6,086 nt of DNA from positions 1-6,086 of the forward strand of contig CAMPAF010000186.1 in the NCBI GenBank assembly GCA_946631535.1, in the 5' to 3' direction. Each line of letters opens with the position of its first letter. Position 1 is the stretch's first letter. Below are positions 1 to 5,214 of the stretch, piece by piece. The DNA is from an uncultured Verrucomicrobiota bacterium (GTDB taxonomy: Bacteria; Verrucomicrobiota; Kiritimatiellia; RFP12; UBA1067). Under the pieces are notes generated by a model. That model worked only from the letters and a program-made list of their open reading frames with translations, made no database searches and had not been told where the DNA came from. The translations under genes and the position numbers were made by a program.

Positions 1-1
1 C

Positions 2-1999
2 GCCGACCATTTCCTCACGCGCACGACATGGTTCAACGGCTCCAACCTGCCTGAGCCGTACTACCAGTGGATGACGGCTGCCTACACGGCGCGCGGGAAC
101 CCCGAGCTGTTCTTCCCGGGCACGGCCTATATCGGACACGGCGGCGACGCGCACGCGTGGCCTGTGGACGAGAAGGGGCGCGACCTCCACGTCTACGGCA
201 ACAACGCCTTCGGCGGCTCAAAGTCCTACCACGTGCTGAACGGCAACCACAGCTACTTCGGCGTGTGGTGGCCCGAGGCGAAGTTCGGCTCCTTCCATGA
301 GAGCGACGAGAAGTTCGGGCGCAAGATATGGCTCTGGGCGCTCTCGCGCGAGGGCGGCATCTGGGAGGACCTGCTCACCGATACGGACGGGCAGTACGTG
401 GAGCTGCAGAGCGGGCGCGTGTTCAACCAGCCGCGTGCCGACACCTACCGCACGCCCTTCAAGCACCCCACGTTTGCGCCGGGGACTACGGACATGTTCG
501 AGGAGAAATGGGGCGTGATGCGCGGCACGGAAGGGGCCGTCGCCGCATCAGCGCCGTCCAACCTGGTCTCGCGTCCGCTAAAGATGTCTCCGTCGTTCGA
601 CTGGTCGTCGGCGTACGGCCTCTACGTGCGCGGGCAGCAGGCGCTGCGCGAGCGCGACGACAGGACGGGCGAGAAGTCGCTCAGGGAAAGCCTGCGGAGG
701 GAGCCGCACTTCCTCCCCGCGCTGACGGCGCTTGCCGGCCTTGCGGTGCGGCGCGGCGAATATGGCCAGGCGCGCAGCCTATGCGCACGGGCTCTCGCGA
801 TGGACACGTACGACTCCGATGCGAACTACCTGGACGGACTAGCGGCGGACGCGCTCGGCCAGTCCGCCACTGCGAAGGAGCGTCTGCGCCTCGCGGCGTA
901 TTCGCCGCTCAACCGCGCGGCGGCGCTCGCTCACCTCGCGAAGATGTCGCTGCGCGAAGGGAACTGGACGGAGGCCGACGATATCGCCATGAAGGCGATG
1001 CAGGCCAACAGCTACAACTTCGATGCATGGCTAGTGCGGATCGTAACGGCACGCAAGAGGGGCGACGTACGCGCGGCGCGGAAGATCGTAGGCCTCGCGC
1101 TGCAGGTGTCACCGCTATTCCATGGCGCGCGCTTCGAGGGCAAGATGCTGGGATGGGTCGACGAGAAGGAGTTCCGCTCGCTCGTGCGGAACGAGATGCC
1201 AGACCAGACGTTCATCGAGCTGGGAGGCTGGTACGAGGATGCAGGCCTCAAGGAGGAGGCGAGCGAGCTGTTCGGGTACGCGACGAACCCGGTGGCGAAG
1301 GTGCGACTGGCGTATCTGGCGCACGTGTCTGGCGACGACGCCAAGGCGGCGAAGGCGCTCGATGCGGCGGCGGCATCGCCCATGGCGTTCGCATTGCCGT
1401 TCCGCCGCGAGACGCGCCCTGCGATGCAGTGGGCGGCGACCGCGCATTCCTCCTGGAAGTTCCGCTACATGCTGGCCTTGCAGCTTGCGTCTTTCGGAGA
1501 CGATGCCGCTGCGGACAAGTTGCTCGACTCTTGCGACGACGCGGACGAGGCGGTGCTTTTCATGTACCGCGCCGGGAGGCGGAAGGGCGAGGCGAAGATG
1601 GCCGACCTGAAGCGCGCGCAGACGCTAGGCGACGGCTGGCGCGTAGGGCGCGACATGGCGGCGCATCATCTGGCGGACGGCAACGCGGACGCGGCTGCCG
1701 CTCTCGCGCTCGACTACCTCTCCCGCTTCCTTGGGAACGACGCGTTGGAGATGCTCTATGCGCGCGCACTCTGCGCGCAGGAGAAGTTCGATGACGCCGT
1801 GTCGTTCCTCGAGAAGATGGCGATCTTGCCGTCGGAGCACGGCAACAACGCGCACGCGATCTGGCAGGAGGCGTGGAAGGGCGTTGCCCGCAAGGCGCTA
1901 GAGGCCGGCGACAAGGAGAAGGCAGACCGTGCGCTCGAGCGCTATCGCGAATATCCCGAGAACCTGGGGCTCGGCAAGCCCTACCCAAAGGAGCAGTAG
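2..1999 (+). CDS. DUF5107 domain protein with C-terminal TPR-like repeats (5'-partial)
   Basis: The reading frame is open from the first complete codon at position 2 to TAG at 1997-1999, giving 665 residues; the true start is upstream of the window. The Met at 71 is internal, because the 23 residues before it (including NLPEPYYQW) continue the conserved domain. The N-terminal part carries blocks I recognise from DUF5107: FFPGTAYIGHGGD, NNAFGGSKSYHV, GRKIWLWALSR and WEDLLTDTDGQYVELQSG, followed by FNQP. From about position 600 to the end the protein becomes a series of helical pairs of about 34 residues with TPR-like spacing (for example ALTALAGLAVRRGEYGQA and ALAHLAKMSLREGNWTEA), roughly eight to ten units. 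No membrane segment is visible. The biochemical role of DUF5107 proteins is not established; they often lie near carbohydrate genes, and a sugar-binding, mutarotase-like fold is a possibility from memory only. It is followed at 9 bp by the MATE gene, probably co-transcribed. Family call strong; function unknown. Confidence 0.9.
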   Translation, partial: ADHFLTRTTWFNGSNLPEPYYQWMTAAYTARGNPELFFPGTAYIGHGGDAHAWPVDEKGRDLHVYGNNAFGGSKSYHVLNGNHSYFGVWWPEAKFGSFHESDEKFGRKIWLWALSREGGIWEDLLTDTDGQYVELQSGRVFNQPRADTYRTPFKHPTFAPGTTDMFEEKWGVMRGTEGAVAASAPSNLVSRPLKMSPSFDWSSAYGLYVRGQQALRERDDRTGEKSLRESLRREPHFLPALTALAGLAVRRGEYGQARSLCARALAMDTYDSDANYLDGLAADALGQSATAKERLRLAAYSPLNRAAALAHLAKMSLREGNWTEADDIAMKAMQANSYNFDAWLVRIVTARKRGDVRAARKIVGLALQVSPLFHGARFEGKMLGWVDEKEFRSLVRNEMPDQTFIELGGWYEDAGLKEEASELFGYATNPVAKVRLAYLAHVSGDDAKAAKALDAAAASPMAFALPFRRETRPAMQWAATAHSSWKFRYMLALQLASFGDDAAADKLLDSCDDADEAVLFMYRAGRRKGEAKMADLKRAQTLGDGWRVGRDMAAHHLADGNADAAAALALDYLSRFLGNDALEMLYARALCAQEKFDDAVSFLEKMAILPSEHGNNAHAIWQEAWKGVARKALEAGDKEKADRALERYREYPENLGLGKPYPKEQ

Positions 2000-2000
2000 C

Positions 2001-2004
2001 GGAG
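2001..2004 (+). promoter_or_regulatory. Ribosome binding site for the MATE gene
   Basis: GGAG lies just after the TAG of the upstream gene and 4 bases before the ATG at 2009, a slightly short spacing. A stronger AAGGAG at 1988-1993, inside the end of the upstream gene, is 15 bases from the ATG, which is too far for ideal pairing. The arrangement suits translational coupling to the DUF5107 gene. A downstream Met at 2036 is the alternative start, but it has no better site. Confidence 0.5.
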
Positions 2005-2008
2005 CGCG

Positions 2009-3427
2009 ATGCGCCCGAACGACAGGCTGAAGGCGATGGCGGAGGCGCCTCTGGGCGGGCTCCTTGCCCGCTTCTCGTGGCCTGCACTCGTTTCGATGAC
2101 GCTTCATGCTCTCTACTCGGTCGTAGACCGCATTTGGATCGGGCACGGTTGCGGTCAGGACGCGATGGCCGCCCTGACGCTCGCTTTCCCGCTGATGATG
2201 GTGTTCGTCGCGTTCGGCGTCTTCGCCGGCGTGGGACATGCCGCCCTCATCTCGATCAAGCTGGGGGATGGCGACAGGACCGCTTGCGAGAAGCTGCTGG
2301 GCGAGCTGGTGGCGTTCAAGCTGATCTTCTTCCTCGTGCTTTCGCCGGTCGTGTTCGCGTTCGCGGAGCCGATCCTGCGCTGGTCAGGAGGCTCTGGCAT
2401 AACCCAGGCCGCGCTGGGCCTGGCGACGGAGTACGTGAAGATCGTCGTGTTCTCGCACATATTCTCCCATCTCGCGTTCGGGCTTTCGGCGGCGATGCGC
2501 AGCGAGGGGGCGGTGCTGTCGTCGATGACGTGCATGGTCGTCGGGTTCGGCACGAACCTTCTCCTGGATCCGCTGTTCATCTTCGGGTTCGGCATGGGAG
2601 TGGCCGGCGCGGCATGGGCCACCAACATCGCCATGCTGGTCTCGTGCGCGTGGGCGATCTGCTACTACAGGCCGGGACACAGCGCGGTGCGGCTCAGGTT
2701 GCGGCGCATAGGCATCTACCGGGCGTACGTGCTGCGCGCGGCGGGAATCGGCCTCTCTCCGGCGCTGCAGCAGCTGATGGGTAGCCTCGTCAACGTGTCG
2801 CTTCAGCTGGCGTTCGCGAAGTGGGCGGCAGACCAGAAGTCCGCAACGGCGCAGATCGCGTCGCTCGGCATCTTCCAGATGACGACGATGCTCTTCCTCA
2901 TGCCGGCGTTCGGCGTGCAGCAGGGGCTCGCGCCGATCATCGGCTTCAACTGGGGCGCGCGGAACTTCGCCCGCGTGCGGGAGACGGTGATGCTGGGGCT
3001 GTGGACGACCACGGCTCTCGTGACGCTCACCGCGGTGACGATGGTGCTGTTCCCTGAAGCGATTGCCTACCTTTTCACCGACAGTTCCGACGTGGAATTC
3101 ATCCGGCTCGTCGCGCACGACCTCCGCCTCTCGAACTTCATGCTGTGGTGCATCGGGCTCAACGTGGTGGCGACGACGTATTTCCAGTCAATCGGCCATC
3201 CGTGGACTGCGATAGTGCTATCGCTCCTGCGCCAGTGCATCTGCCTCATGCCGTGCATCTGGATATTGCCGCACGTGTTTGCGGACCACAACTTCGGCAT
3301 CTGGCTGGCTATGCCAGTCTCAGATGTCCTGGCGTGCCTGGCCACCATACCGCCGTTCCTGCTGCACGCGCGATTCCTGGCGAAAGCCGGGATGCTGCGC
3401 ATCAAGAGGCGCGCGGCGGAACCTTGA
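2009..3427 (+). CDS. MATE family efflux transporter
   Basis: A complete inner-membrane protein of 472 residues, the usual size for a 12-helix MATE antiporter, which exports organic cations, drugs or metabolites in exchange for Na+ or H+. The N-terminal half starts with the typical LLARFSWPALVSM stretch and VVDRIWIG (residues 38-45). It continues with AMRSEG (162-167) and NLLLDPLFIFGFGMGVAGAA (183-202), a hallmark MATE block. The second half repeats the pattern: helix 7 near residues 246-270, then MPAFGVQQGLAPIIGFNWGA (298-317), which matches the family's P-x-x-G...GxNxGA signature. The C-terminus is short and basic (RIKRRAAEP). It lies 9 bp after the DUF5107 gene on the same strand, so the two probably form an operon. 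Its last 26 bases overlap the 3' end of the convergent oxidoreductase gene. The substrate cannot be read from the sequence, and subfamily (NorM, DinF or MepA-like) is not assigned. Confidence 0.95.
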   Translation: MRPNDRLKAMAEAPLGGLLARFSWPALVSMTLHALYSVVDRIWIGHGCGQDAMAALTLAFPLMMVFVAFGVFAGVGHAALISIKLGDGDRTACEKLLGELVAFKLIFFLVLSPVVFAFAEPILRWSGGSGITQAALGLATEYVKIVVFSHIFSHLAFGLSAAMRSEGAVLSSMTCMVVGFGTNLLLDPLFIFGFGMGVAGAAWATNIAMLVSCAWAICYYRPGHSAVRLRLRRIGIYRAYVLRAAGIGLSPALQQLMGSLVNVSLQLAFAKWAADQKSATAQIASLGIFQMTTMLFLMPAFGVQQGLAPIIGFNWGARNFARVRETVMLGLWTTTALVTLTAVTMVLFPEAIAYLFTDSSDVEFIRLVAHDLRLSNFMLWCIGLNVVATTYFQSIGHPWTAIVLSLLRQCICLMPCIWILPHVFADHNFGIWLAMPVSDVLACLATIPPFLLHARFLAKAGMLRIKRRAAEP

Positions 3428-4766
3428 ATTCCTCGGGCTTGAAGACGTACTTCGCGTGCGTGTCAGCGGACTTGTTCGCCGCCAGCACGGCGACGGCGCT
3501 CTCGTAGGCGAGCTCGGCCGGGCAGTTGAGCGCGGCGCCGTGGCGGCACGCGGCGAAGAAGTTCTCGAGGTGCGGCATGTGCGCGGGCTTATTCATCTCG
3601 ATGGCGAGCTGGTTGCCATTGGCCTGAGCGGAGATGCGCGTGTCCACGGCGATGTCCTTGGTGACTTCCTTCTTCACTTTGTCGCCCTCGTTCGGGAGGA
3701 TCCATCCCTTGTCGATGAACTTCTGCCATTCGGCGTCGGAGAGTCCGCCCTGGCGCAGCTCGCGCTGCACGGTGTTGCCGCGCGCGGAGATCTCGGCGAT
3801 GGTGAGAGAGGCGTTCACGCCCATGAACTGCTCGTAGAAGCCGCCGCGCGCGTTGGAGGAGATCACCTGGTAGATGGCCTCGTTCTTCGTGCCGTCGGGC
3901 ATCTTGAACTCGTAGATGCAGTACATGCGGTCATACGCCTCGCGGGGCGGATCGAAGGCGTCCTTGCCGCCGATCGCGGTGACGCTGGAGGGCGGCACGC
4001 CCCACGCCCAGATGAAGAGGTCTATCTGGTGGGAGCCGAGATCCACCATAGAACCGCCTCCGTACTTGTAGAACCAGCGCCAGTTGTGGAACTGCTCGGC
4101 GTTCGTGTAGCCGTACTTCGTGAGGATTTCCTGCTTCGGCGGCTTCTTGTAGCTGAAGAATGGCGCGAGCGTGCGGTTCCACTGCGCGTACGCCGTCGTC
4201 ACGCGGCCGAGCATGTTGGGGACGATATGCTCGAAGCAGTGGCGGTAGCGCGGGTTGGAGCGGCGCTGGTGGCCAATCTGGAGGAGCTTGCCCGTCTCCT
4301 TCTGGACGCGGCACATCTCCGCGGCCAGCTCGAGGCGGTTGGACATCTCCTTCTCGCAGTAGACATGCTTGCCGGCGCGGAGGCAGGCGCATGTGTGTTC
4401 GCAGTGCATCCAGTCGGGCGTCGCCACGATCACCGCATCGATGTTCTTGTCCTCCTTCTCCAGCATCTCGCGGTAGTCCTCGTAGGTGTTCACCGTGTGG
4501 CCGTAGCCCTTGAAGAAGGCCTTGGCGCGCTGCTGCTCGAACCTCCAGATGTCGCACACGGCGCGCACGCGCACGCCAGGGATGCGCACGAGCGAGGCTG
4601 CCAGCACCTTGCCCTCGGCGCCGAAGCCGATCATTGCGACGTTGATCGTGTCGTCCTTCGGGCCGATGGTTATGTCCTTGTCCTCGGCGCGGAGTATGCT
4701 GAAGCTTGGCAGGAAAGCCGCCGTGGCGGCGGCTCCCTTCACGAATGTGCGACGGTCGAATTCCAT
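3402..4766 (-). CDS. Tat-signal Gfo/Idh/MocA family oxidoreductase
   Basis: A complete 454-residue NAD(P)-dependent dehydrogenase-like protein, probably acting on a sugar, polyol or sugar derivative. Residues 4-10 (DRRTFVK) followed by an Ala-rich hydrophobic stretch form a twin-arginine signal, with possible cleavage near LRA-ED (residues 25-28), so export of the folded, cofactor-loaded enzyme is expected. The Rossmann domain starts at residue 41 (INVAMIGFGAEG; GxGxxG at 47-52) and includes AVIVATPDWMH (111-121). The usual EKP triad motif reads EKE here (138-140). The C-terminal domain has GGGSMVDLGSHQID (236-249), matching the family's DxGxHxxD pattern (Asp242, His246, Asp249). Start: a longer frame begins at 4808, but that ATG lies upstream of the predicted -10, whereas the ATG at 4766 has AAGGA five bases before it and begins the Tat signal exactly. 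Tat-exported members are common in Planctomycetes, Verrucomicrobia and Bacteroidetes. The substrate is not deducible. Divergent from the glycosidase, convergent with MATE. Confidence 0.93.
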   Translation of the reverse strand: MEFDRRTFVKGAAATAAFLPSFSILRAEDKDITIGPKDDTINVAMIGFGAEGKVLAASLVRIPGVRVRAVCDIWRFEQQRAKAFFKGYGHTVNTYEDYREMLEKEDKNIDAVIVATPDWMHCEHTCACLRAGKHVYCEKEMSNRLELAAEMCRVQKETGKLLQIGHQRRSNPRYRHCFEHIVPNMLGRVTTAYAQWNRTLAPFFSYKKPPKQEILTKYGYTNAEQFHNWRWFYKYGGGSMVDLGSHQIDLFIWAWGVPPSSVTAIGGKDAFDPPREAYDRMYCIYEFKMPDGTKNEAIYQVISSNARGGFYEQFMGVNASLTIAEISARGNTVQRELRQGGLSDAEWQKFIDKGWILPNEGDKVKKEVTKDIAVDTRISAQANGNQLAIEMNKPAHMPHLENFFAACRHGAALNCPAELAYESAVAVLAANKSADTHAKYVFKPEEFKVPPRAS

Positions 4767-4771
4767 GTCAG

Positions 4772-4776
4772 TCCTT
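4772..4776 (-). promoter_or_regulatory. Ribosome binding site deciding the oxidoreductase start
   Basis: On the minus strand AAGGA (part of AAAGGA) sits five bases before the ATG at 4766. No comparable site precedes the earlier in-frame ATG at 4808. This, with the Tat signal starting immediately after the 4766 start, fixes the start codon. Confidence 0.8.
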
Positions 4777-4798
4777 TGCGGGTGAACGTTGTGAAGCA

Positions 4799-4827
4799 AG
4801 TATAGCACACCCCAGCGCGTCTTGCAA
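4799..4827 (-). promoter_or_regulatory. Sigma70-type extended -10 promoter for the oxidoreductase gene
   Basis: Read on the minus strand: -35 TTGCAA (4827-4822, 4 of 6 to TTGACA), a 17-bp spacer, and -10 TATACT (4804-4799, 5 of 6 to TATAAT) preceded by TGC, which gives the extended -10 TGn element. The predicted transcription start is near 4792, leaving a short leader of about 25 bases before the ATG at 4766. The alternative ATG at 4808 would lie inside the promoter and outside the transcript. Prediction from sequence only. Confidence 0.7.
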
Positions 4828-4853
4828 TCCCCGGAAATGGCCGCGGCCGCGCG

Positions 4854-4973
4854 TCATGGTCTTGCTGGCGGGCTGCGGAAGAATGCGGCGGCGCGCGCGG
4901 CGTCTGTGCCGTCGAGCGCAGAGAGCACGAGCCGCAGCGCCGTCTTCCACTCTTCTGTCGAAAGGTCGATCAT
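4854..4973 (-). CDS. Possible small protein, 39 aa
   Basis: An ATG-to-TGA frame on the minus strand encoding 39 residues, beginning MIDLSTEEWKTALRLV and ending in the Pro-rich SPPARP. Residues 5-32 could form one amphipathic helix. Of the first 35 codons, 29 end in G or C, as in the neighbouring genes, while the last four end in A. An extended -10 (TGGTATACT) lies just upstream; its predicted start, near 4979, is only about six bases before the ATG. There is no Shine-Dalgarno site, so translation would have to be nearly leaderless. The stop lies 27 bases before the -35 of the oxidoreductase promoter, so transcription could continue into that gene. I do not recognise the product. It could be a chance frame in GC-rich DNA. 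Confidence 0.28.
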   Translation of the reverse strand: MIDLSTEEWKTALRLVLSALDGTDAARAAAFFRSPPARP

Positions 4974-4985
4974 GGCTGGGGCACA

Positions 4986-4994
4986 AGTATACCA
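4986..4994 (-). promoter_or_regulatory. Candidate extended -10 element without a clear -35
   Basis: On the minus strand TGG precedes TATACT (4991-4986), giving an extended -10. At spacings of 16-18 bp no -35 better than 2 of 6 is present, so it would rely on the TGn contact. It shares the 8-base TATACTTG with the oxidoreductase promoter. If active, it would drive the 39-codon ORF at 4854-4973, or add a second, longer transcript for the oxidoreductase. Confidence 0.3.
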
Positions 4995-5030
4995 TAAAGG
5001 CGCGGGCCGCTTCGCGGGTCTGAGCCTCCT

Positions 5031-5066
5031 ACCGGGACCGCCGGGACCACCGAGACCACCGGGATG
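5031..5066. repeat. 9-bp tandem repeat array, four copies
   Basis: Four adjacent 9-base units: ACCGGGACC, GCCGGGACC, ACCGAGACC and ACCGGGATG. Each differs from ACCGGGACC by one or two bases. The last unit contains CCGGGATG, the inverse complement of the core of the second array to the right. In the minus-strand frame the array reads as a Gly/Pro-rich stretch, which I take as a by-product of the repeat. Confidence 0.8.
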
Positions 5067-5118
5067 ATCCCTTCGGGAAGCAATTTCGCCATCCCGGCCA
5101 TCCCGGCGGCCCTCCCGG
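5038..5118. repeat. Long imperfect inverted repeat made by the two arrays
   Basis: By hand alignment, 5038-5066 pairs with 5090-5118: the innermost 8 bp are perfect (CCGGGATG with CATCCCGG), and 20 of 29 positions are Watson-Crick overall. If transcribed from the minus strand, four more positions become G-U pairs (24 of 29); on the plus strand only one does. The 23-base loop (5067-5089) contains a smaller hairpin, TCCC-TTC-GGGA at 5068-5078. There is no U-tract on either side, so it is not a standard rho-independent terminator. It could be a REP-like element or merely a result of repeat expansion. Confidence 0.55.
5088..5117. repeat. Second short repeat array (GCCATCCCG), inverted to the first
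   Basis: Two exact copies of GCCATCCCG (5088-5096 and 5097-5105) are followed by a 12-base variant, GCGGCCCTCCCG. The CATCCCGG core is the reverse complement of the end of the first array, so the two arrays face each other across 23 bases. Confidence 0.7.
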
Positions 5119-5128
5119 CACCACCGCA

Positions 5129-5157
5129 TGGACGGGGCGGATCGATTCTGCTATAAT
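5129..5157 (+). promoter_or_regulatory. Sigma70-type extended -10 promoter for the glycosidase gene
   Basis: -35 TGGACG (5129-5134, 4 of 6), an exact 17-bp spacer, and a perfect -10 TATAAT (5152-5157) preceded by TGC (extended -10). The predicted transcription start is near 5164, giving a leader of about 50 bases. The extended -10 matches that of the divergent oxidoreductase promoter at eight of nine bases (TGCTATAAT against TGCTATACT), so both genes appear to use the housekeeping sigma factor. Confidence 0.75.
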
Positions 5158-5164
5158 TCCGGCA

Positions 5165-5180
5165 CATCCCGCGAGGGATG
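5165..5180 (+). promoter_or_regulatory. 5'-end stem-loop (GNRA tetraloop) or operator palindrome
   Basis: CATCCC, GCGA, GGGATG: a perfect 6-bp stem closed by a GCGA tetraloop of the stable GNRA class. An alternative register pairs GGCA (5161-5164) with TGCC (5179-5182) around TCCC/GGGA with a two-base bulge. It lies at or within a base or two of the predicted transcription start. It could therefore protect the 5' end of the mRNA, or act at DNA level as a repressor operator overlapping the start site. The sequence alone does not tell these apart. Confidence 0.45.
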
Positions 5181-5183
5181 CCA

Positions 5184-5210
5184 ATGGCGAACAAGGCAAC
5201 CGAGGAATGA
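5184..5210 (+). CDS. Possible leader peptide MANKATEE
   Basis: An eight-codon frame ending in TGA at 5208-5210, four bases before the glycosidase ATG. GAGGG (5173-5177), six bases upstream, would serve as its ribosome binding site and lies in the 3' arm of the stem-loop. The glycosidase ribosome binding site overlaps its last codons, so translation of the two could be coupled. A frame this short occurs easily by chance, and the peptide has no run of identical codons suggesting attenuation. Confidence 0.15.
   Translation: MANKATEE
5202..5206 (+). promoter_or_regulatory. Ribosome binding site of the glycosidase gene
   Basis: GAGGA lies eight bases before the ATG at 5215, a near-ideal spacing. 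It supports this start, which also begins a convincing signal peptide. Confidence 0.75.
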
Positions 5211-5214
5211 GCTA

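Larger units (their letters stand above)
4767..5214. other. Divergent intergenic region between oxidoreductase and glycosidase genes
   Basis: This 448-bp gap holds no confidently coding gene. From left to right it contains the ribosome binding site and promoter of the oxidoreductase gene, a possible 39-codon ORF on the minus strand with its own extended -10, two inverted 9-bp repeat arrays, the glycosidase promoter, a small perfect stem-loop and the glycosidase ribosome binding site. Longer open frames here (for example on the minus strand at 4854-5129 and 4970-5233) run through the repeats and give Gly/Arg/Pro- or Val/Pro-rich low-complexity protein, so I do not call them genes. Confidence 0.8.

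Noticed and set aside
328..1794. 488-codon open frame on the plus strand within the DUF5107 gene
   Set aside because: A different frame of the same strand, Arg/Ala/Gly-rich without domain features. The overlapping frame has clear DUF5107 and TPR-like content.
71..1999. DUF5107 gene starting at the Met at 71
   Set aside because: Domain homology continues through the codons before it to the window edge, so the gene is cut by the window rather than starting there.
3279..4805. 508-codon open frame on the plus strand
   Set aside because: It is antisense to the oxidoreductase gene and slightly longer than it, but its protein is Val/Ala/Arg/Leu-rich low complexity without motifs. Such antisense frames are common in GC-rich DNA with G/C-ended codons.
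4767..4808. Upstream in-frame ATG at 4808 for the oxidoreductase
   Set aside because: It would add 14 residues before the Tat signal, has no ribosome binding site, and lies inside the predicted promoter upstream of the transcription start.
4839..4848. Palindrome GGCCGCGGCC between the small ORF and the oxidoreductase promoter, as a terminator
   Set aside because: It has no room for a proper loop and only ATTTCC after it on the minus strand, so it does not meet the form of a rho-independent terminator.
5031..5117. CRISPR-like array
   Set aside because: The repeats are 9 bases, directly adjacent and without spacers. No cas gene is present.
4854..5129. 91-codon minus-strand frame through the repeats, with a collagen-like GGPGGPG stretch
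   Set aside because: The Gly/Pro pattern comes from the 9-bp repeats, and the start has no ribosome binding site. Only its last 39 codons are kept as a weak candidate.
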